From Bacteroidia bacterium (GTDB lineage Bacteria; Bacteroidota; Bacteroidia; B-17B0; Aurantibacillaceae): a stretch of DNA of 64,000 bases. Position 1 is the stretch's first letter; every line of letters begins with the position of its first letter. The position numbers and the translations under genes were made by a program. This document shows positions 59,809 to 64,000 of this stretch, in pieces. Location: NCBI GenBank assembly GCA_020846335.1, contig JADLED010000256.1, forward strand, positions 1 to 64,000. Reading direction: 5' to 3'. The notes below the pieces were generated by a model. That model worked only from the letters and a program-made list of their open reading frames with translations, did no database searches and had not been told where the DNA came from.

Positions 59809-62800
59809 ATGAAAAAAATACTTCTTTTGTTAGTTGCTGTTCAATTGTTGTCGAGTGCCAAAGCGCAAAAATGGACAGAAATGATGAACGACACCAATGC
59901 CAATTTTTACGACATTGTTAAAGAGTTTGATAATTACTGGAAAGACCGCGAAGTGGAAAGGGGCAAAGGCTACAAGGCATTTAAAAGATGGCAGTGGTTT
60001 ATGGAGCCAAGGGTTTATCCAACCGGCAACATGCGCTATGCCTCAAGAGGTTATGCTTTAGAACAACTTAAGAAATTTAACGAGGCGCAGGGAAATCAAA
60101 AACTAAGCAGCAACAGCACCAATGCTTTAACTGCCAACTGGGCGCCACTTGGGCCATTTGGCTCGCCTGCAAACGGCGATGCCGGAAGGGTGCAGTGCAT
60201 TGCCATGCATCCAGCCGGTACAAATACCTTTTATGTGGGAACAGCGGCCGGTGGGTTTTGGATTACTAATAACGGTGGCGTGAGTTATACCACTACTACC
60301 GATCAGTTGGCTTCTTGTGGCGTATCTGATATTGCGGTTGACCCTCTTAATCCCAATACAATATACATTGCCACCGGAGATAAAGATGGCAACGATACCC
60401 ATTCAACAGGTATTTTAAAATCAACAAACGGAGGTTTAACCTGGAGTGCAACGGGACTGGTATGGCAAGTTACTCAGCAACGACGGATTTACAGAGTACT
60501 GGTAGACCCTACCAATCCATCCATTTTAAATGTTGCCAGCTCTGTAGGCATGTACCGCAGTGCCAATGCCGGTGTTAGCTGGAGTTTGTGTGCTTCCGGT
60601 TCGTTTGTTGATGCAGAATACAGACCGGGCGATCCCAATACGGTTTATGCTGTTACTGCCGGAAGTGCCGTTAAATCAACCAATGGCGGGCAAACATACA
60701 GTAATCTTACAATTAGTTCTACCGGCTTATCGAGTACTCGTTTATCATTAGCTGTAACACCTGCCGATAATGACTATGTTTATATACTTGTTGGTTCAAC
60801 CAATAATGGTTTTGGTGGTTTGTACCGGTCTACTAACCAGGGGTCAAGTTTTACCCTGATGAGTAGTTCCCCAAATATTTTTGACTGGAGTACAAATGGC
60901 GGCGGTTCGGGTGGACAAGCCTGGTACGATATTGCCATTGATGCTTCGCCAACCAATGCCGACGAAATTATTGCAGGCGGCGTTAATACCTGGAAGTCAA
61001 CCAACGGGGGAGCCAACTGGGTACTTAATACACACTGGTATGGTGGTGGTAACAGACCTTATGTTCACGCGGATTTGCATCAGGTGCTTTATGTTAACGG
61101 CAGCACTGTTTTTTTAGGTACTGATGGTGGTGTGGCACGCACTACGAACAGCAGTCTAAGTTATTCAACAATAAATGGTAATATGAATATTGCCCAAATT
61201 TATAAACTGGGCGCTTCGGCAAGCACTGCCACAAGAATTATTACCGGGCATCAGGACAATGGCACCAATCTTATGAGTAACACTGCCTGGAGCGAGGTAA
61301 GAGGTGGCGACGGCATGGATTGTTTTGTGTCGTGGAACAACGACAATGTTTTGGTTTCGTCAATTTATTACGGTGCCTTTGCCCGTTCAACCAATGGTGG
61401 TGCTAACTGGACCAACATTACAAGTGGTTTAACCGGCACCAATACTGCGGCCTGGGTAGCGCCTATTGTGCAAGATCCGGTAACACCCACCACTTTTTAT
61501 TGTGGCTACAGCCATGTTTACAAATCCACCAATCAGGGCAGTTCATGGACTCAGTTGGGCTCTATAGGGACCATACTTGATGAAGTAAAAGTTTCGCCCT
61601 CAAACACCAACTATATTTATGCAACTTCTGTTGGTGGCATTTATAAAACCATTAATGGCGGGGCTTCGTGGTCAAACATTACCGGAAATATTTTAGCCGG
61701 AGGTGGGCAAATAAGTGATTTGGCCATTAACAACCAAAATCCGAACAATGTTTTTGTGACACTTACGGGTTACGGCAGCAACAAGGTTTTTGTGTCTTAC
61801 GATGGTGGTGGCACCTGGACCAATTATTCATCGGGACTTCCGAACATTCCGATAAATTGTATTGTATATAAAAACAACAGTCCACAAGCATTATATGTGG
61901 GCACCGATGTGGGCGTTTATTACCGCGAAGGCAGTATGAGTAACTGGATTCCGTATTTTAATGGTTTGCCTAACATAGTGGTGTTTGATTTGGAAATTTT
62001 TTATCCAACCGGTAAGTTGCGCGCTGCCACTTATGCCCGTGGTGTTTGGGAAACTGAATTGTATGGCGACCCGAGTGCGGTTCCTGCTCCTGCTTTTTAT
62101 ACCAATTTTTCGCCTGCCTGCATTAATGTTCCCTTGCAGTTTAATGATTTATCGGCCAACACTCCAACTGCCTGGGCCTGGAGTTTTAGTGGTGGTAGTC
62201 CGGCCACAGCCACTCTTCAAAATCCTATAGCCACATTTTCTGCTGCAGGCATTTACACGGTAAGCTTAATTGCATCAAACACTAATGGCAGCAGCAGTGC
62301 CTACACCACTACTATTTCTGTTGTGGGCTCTCCAACAGTGGCGCCGGTATCCGCTTCAATGTGTGTGGGTCAATCTACTAATTTTAGTGTTACCACCAAT
62401 GCTTCGGTGGTTAACTGGGCCAACGGCCAACAGGGTTTTATGCTGAGTGTTTCTAACTCCACCAATGCCTTGTATAATTTCACAGCCAATCTGGGAGCCT
62501 GCAGTACCGTGGGCGCAGCGAGTCTTTTTGTTGATCCGCTACCGGCCAGTCCATCTATATTTGTGATGTCGGGTAACTTAACCACAACGGCAACGGGTGT
62601 TTCGTATCAATGGTACCAAAGTGGAAGTCCCATTCCGGGCGCTACTTCAGCCACCTACACACCAACGCAACAAGGCTATTACTCTTTATGGGTGAGTATT
62701 GGCAATTGTTCGGCCTCTTCGCCCTATATTAATTATTTATTTGAAGGCATTCAATCTCATGGTTCCATTGGCGCAGGCATTTCTATCAGACCAAATCCGG

Positions 62801-63015
62801 TTCGGGATGAATTAACGGTTTCGTTTACCAAAGAAAAAAAGGAAGTGACTTCGTTTGAAATTATGAATAGTTTAGGTCAACAGGTAATTCAATCTTCTCA
62901 GAATGCAGTGAATTCAGAGCTTAAAATAAATACGCGCGATTTGAGCGACGGCATTTATTATCTGGTACTTACCGAAGGCGCAAATAAAACCGTTTTTAAA
63001 TTTGTGAAGCAATAA
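59809..63015 (+). CDS. Large Asp-box/sortilin-like T9SS cargo protein
   Basis: A 1068-residue exported protein. Signal peptide 1-20 (LLLLVAVQLLSSAKAQ), an unassigned N-terminal part to about 110, then a long beta-propeller region about 115-770 with at least eight Asp-box motifs: STNGGLTW, SANAGVSW, STNGGQTY, STNQGSSF, STNGGANW (twice), STNQGSSW, TINGGASW and SYDGGGTW, as in sortilin/Vps10 and xyloglucanase-type propellers. A PKD domain follows about 780-850 (NTPTAWAWSFSGGSPATAT), then Ig-like modules (CVGQSTNFSVTT) and a type A sorting domain (ISIRPNPVRDELTVS ... SDGIYYLVL ... KFVKQ). No catalytic residues of glycoside hydrolases can be named, so enzyme activity is open. Confidence 0.83.
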   Translation: MKKILLLLVAVQLLSSAKAQKWTEMMNDTNANFYDIVKEFDNYWKDREVERGKGYKAFKRWQWFMEPRVYPTGNMRYASRGYALEQLKKFNEAQGNQKLSSNSTNALTANWAPLGPFGSPANGDAGRVQCIAMHPAGTNTFYVGTAAGGFWITNNGGVSYTTTTDQLASCGVSDIAVDPLNPNTIYIATGDKDGNDTHSTGILKSTNGGLTWSATGLVWQVTQQRRIYRVLVDPTNPSILNVASSVGMYRSANAGVSWSLCASGSFVDAEYRPGDPNTVYAVTAGSAVKSTNGGQTYSNLTISSTGLSSTRLSLAVTPADNDYVYILVGSTNNGFGGLYRSTNQGSSFTLMSSSPNIFDWSTNGGGSGGQAWYDIAIDASPTNADEIIAGGVNTWKSTNGGANWVLNTHWYGGGNRPYVHADLHQVLYVNGSTVFLGTDGGVARTTNSSLSYSTINGNMNIAQIYKLGASASTATRIITGHQDNGTNLMSNTAWSEVRGGDGMDCFVSWNNDNVLVSSIYYGAFARSTNGGANWTNITSGLTGTNTAAWVAPIVQDPVTPTTFYCGYSHVYKSTNQGSSWTQLGSIGTILDEVKVSPSNTNYIYATSVGGIYKTINGGASWSNITGNILAGGGQISDLAINNQNPNNVFVTLTGYGSNKVFVSYDGGGTWTNYSSGLPNIPINCIVYKNNSPQALYVGTDVGVYYREGSMSNWIPYFNGLPNIVVFDLEIFYPTGKLRAATYARGVWETELYGDPSAVPAPAFYTNFSPACINVPLQFNDLSANTPTAWAWSFSGGSPATATLQNPIATFSAAGIYTVSLIASNTNGSSSAYTTTISVVGSPTVAPVSASMCVGQSTNFSVTTNASVVNWANGQQGFMLSVSNSTNALYNFTANLGACSTVGAASLFVDPLPASPSIFVMSGNLTTTATGVSYQWYQSGSPIPGATSATYTPTQQGYYSLWVSIGNCSASSPYINYLFEGIQSHGSIGAGISIRPNPVRDELTVSFTKEKKEVTSFEIMNSLGQQVIQSSQNAVNSELKINTRDLSDGIYYLVLTEGANKTVFKFVKQ

Positions 63016-63107
63016 CGAATTCTGGTATAAATTAATTCATTTTTCGGTTCATTTTTTTGATGGATTCTATAAAATTAACTAATCTTACAGTCTAATTTGT
63101 AAGGTTT

Positions 63108-63479
63108 ATGGATTCAACCACACCCGTAGCGTTTTTGCCCATTTTTATTATGTTTTTAATAGCGCTGGCTTTTGCCGTGTTTATTCTTTACATCACCCAC
63201 AGAACAGGGCCACACCGTAAAACAAAAGTAAAACTCGAAACCTTTGAGTGCGGTATTGAAACCAAAGGCAATGCCCGTGTGCCTTTTTCGATTAAATACT
63301 TTTTAGTAGCCATTTTATTTGTGTTGTTTGATATTGAGGTAATTTTTATGTACCCATGGGCAGCCAATTTCAAAGAGCTTAAAATGACCGGAATTATTGA
63401 AATGTTCAGCTTTATTATTTTGTTGCTTGTTGGTTTTTATTACATGATTGCCAAAAAAGCGCTGAAGTGGGAAGACTAA
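63108..63479 (+). CDS. nuoA: NADH-quinone oxidoreductase subunit A
   Basis: A 123-residue inner-membrane subunit of complex I. Three transmembrane helices and the conserved loop FECGIETKGNARVPFSIKYFLVAILFVLFDIEVIFMYPWA, containing the FxxGxxP-like and DxE motifs, identify it. It is the first gene of the nuo operon, with nuoB 97 bases downstream. The region before it has TAATTTG at 63093-63099, one base short of the -7 consensus. Confidence 0.93.
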   Translation: MDSTTPVAFLPIFIMFLIALAFAVFILYITHRTGPHRKTKVKLETFECGIETKGNARVPFSIKYFLVAILFVLFDIEVIFMYPWAANFKELKMTGIIEMFSFIILLLVGFYYMIAKKALKWED

Positions 63480-63505
63480 TTTAAATTGACGATTTCCGGA
63501 TTGAC

Positions 63506-63553
63506 GATTTACAATTCCTAAATAGTCAAAACCAAAATTGTTAATTGTAAATC
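63506..63553. repeat. Inverted repeat between nuoA and nuoB
   Basis: GATTTACAATT (63506-63516) and AATTGTAAATC (63543-63553) are perfect 11-base inverted repeats with a 26-base spacer. A further ATTGTAAATT follows near 63560, and ATTGACGATTT occurs twice at the left. Intergenic hairpin of unknown role; it might tune nuoB expression relative to nuoA. Confidence 0.5.
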
Positions 63554-63576
63554 CTCAAATTGTAAATTAATTTAAG

Positions 63577-64000
63577 ATGTCACAAGAAATTATTAAAAGA
63601 ACAAAACTCGAAATTGCCAAACAACCCGAAGGCCTTGAAGGTCCGGGTTTTTTTGCTACTAAAGTGGATGAAGTTATTGGCATGGCCCGCGCTAATTCGT
63701 TGTGGCCTTTGCCCTTTGCCACATCGTGCTGCGGTATTGAGTTTATGGCCACCATGGCCTCTCATTACGATTTGGCCCGCTTTGGCATGGAGCGTTTAAG
63801 CTTTTCGCCACGCCAGGCCGATTTGCTAATGGTAATGGGTACCATTGCTAAAAAAATGGGCCCTACCCTGCGTCAGGTTTACGAACAAATGGCCGAACCG
63901 CGCTGGGTGTTAAGCGTTGGTGCCTGCGCCAGTAGTGGCGGTATTTTTGATACCTACAGCGTGTTGCAGGGTATTGACCGAATTATTCCCGTTGACGTTT
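63577..64000 (+). CDS. nuoB: NADH-quinone oxidoreductase subunit B (5' part, runs off the window)
   Basis: The first 141 codons from the ATG at 63577 ([16 protein letters not shown]). It binds iron-sulfur cluster N2, the last electron carrier before quinone. The tandem cysteines [11 protein letters not shown] and the third cysteine in [15 protein letters not shown] are present, along with [22 protein letters not shown] and [12 protein letters not shown]. The final cluster cysteine would lie beyond position 64000. The gene is open at the right edge, so it is truncated only by the window. Confidence 0.95.
   Translation, partial: MSQEIIKRTKLEIAKQPEGLEGPGFFATKVDEVIGMARANSLWPLPFATSCCGIEFMATMASHYDLARFGMERLSFSPRQADLLMVMGTIAKKMGPTLRQVYEQMAEPRWVLSVGACASSGGIFDTYSVLQGIDRIIPVDV

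Overview
The window reads as chromosome of a Bacteroidota bacterium, most like the Flavobacteriales/Sphingobacteriales side of the phylum. Five lines of evidence support this. (1) Several proteins carry type IX secretion system (T9SS) C-terminal sorting domains: type A at 16320, 28374, 32572 and 59809, and a gliding-type (type B) domain on the giant adhesin at 1787. (2) There is a PorP/SprF partner protein. (3) Promoters have the form TTG-N18..22-TAnnTTTG rather than -35/-10 boxes. (4) Clear Shine-Dalgarno sequences are scarce. (5) Phylum-typical small families occur (DUF3276, DUF5522, BtrH-like, PD40/TPR proteins). I see no rRNA, tRNA, insertion sequence, CRISPR array or convincing prophage.

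Layout. 1-271: intergenic direct repeats. 272-12199 (all minus): two tail-collar-domain proteins, a 2909-residue SprB-repeat/Ig-like adhesin, and a PorP/SprF-OmpA fusion that is probably its secretion partner. 12674-14760: M20 dipeptidase, small membrane protein and LEA-type lipoprotein as one operon. 14761-15131: intergenic inverted repeats. 15132-17296: Asp-box protein, T9SS cargo and an S4 RNA-binding protein. 17427-21809: phenylacetyl-CoA epoxidase genes, with paaE divergent from paaA-B-C-(unknown)-(unknown small membrane protein)-paaD. 22036-28095 (minus): pirin, a PorE-like TPR/PD40 protein, two rhomboid-family proteins and mutL. 28374-33693 (plus): two large T9SS cargo loci, the second split by a single in-frame TGA. 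33814-36209: BtrH-like protein, DUF3276, a lipoprotein and a 35-residue Lys/Ala-rich histone-like protein. 36495-42666: Ig-like lipoprotein, radical SAM/SPASM protein, MlaF/MlaE-type ABC pair, small Cys-containing ORF, carboxypeptidase-regulatory-like protein and half-length aldehyde dehydrogenase. 42739-48505: outer-membrane barrel, 1058-residue TPR protein, divergent ftsE. 48563-50894: DUF5522, thioredoxin-like protein and two related lipoproteins. 50910-55014: fabH, plsX, an interposed sensor histidine kinase, rpmF and DUF177. 55169-59658: capsule-assembly-like barrel, mdh, gatA, tatA. 59809-64000: large Asp-box T9SS cargo protein, nuoA, and the 5' part of nuoB, which runs off the end.

Most of the window is core housekeeping plus cell-surface genes. 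The most unusual items are: the giant adhesin, whose two module arrays both show exact three-module super-repeats (684 bp and 630 bp); two unknown genes lodged inside the paaABC-D operon; the TGA-interrupted glycine-rich surface protein; the tiny histone-like gene with tandem terminators; and the histidine kinase that separates rpmF from plsX-fabH. Function calls rest on motifs read by eye; no database search was possible.
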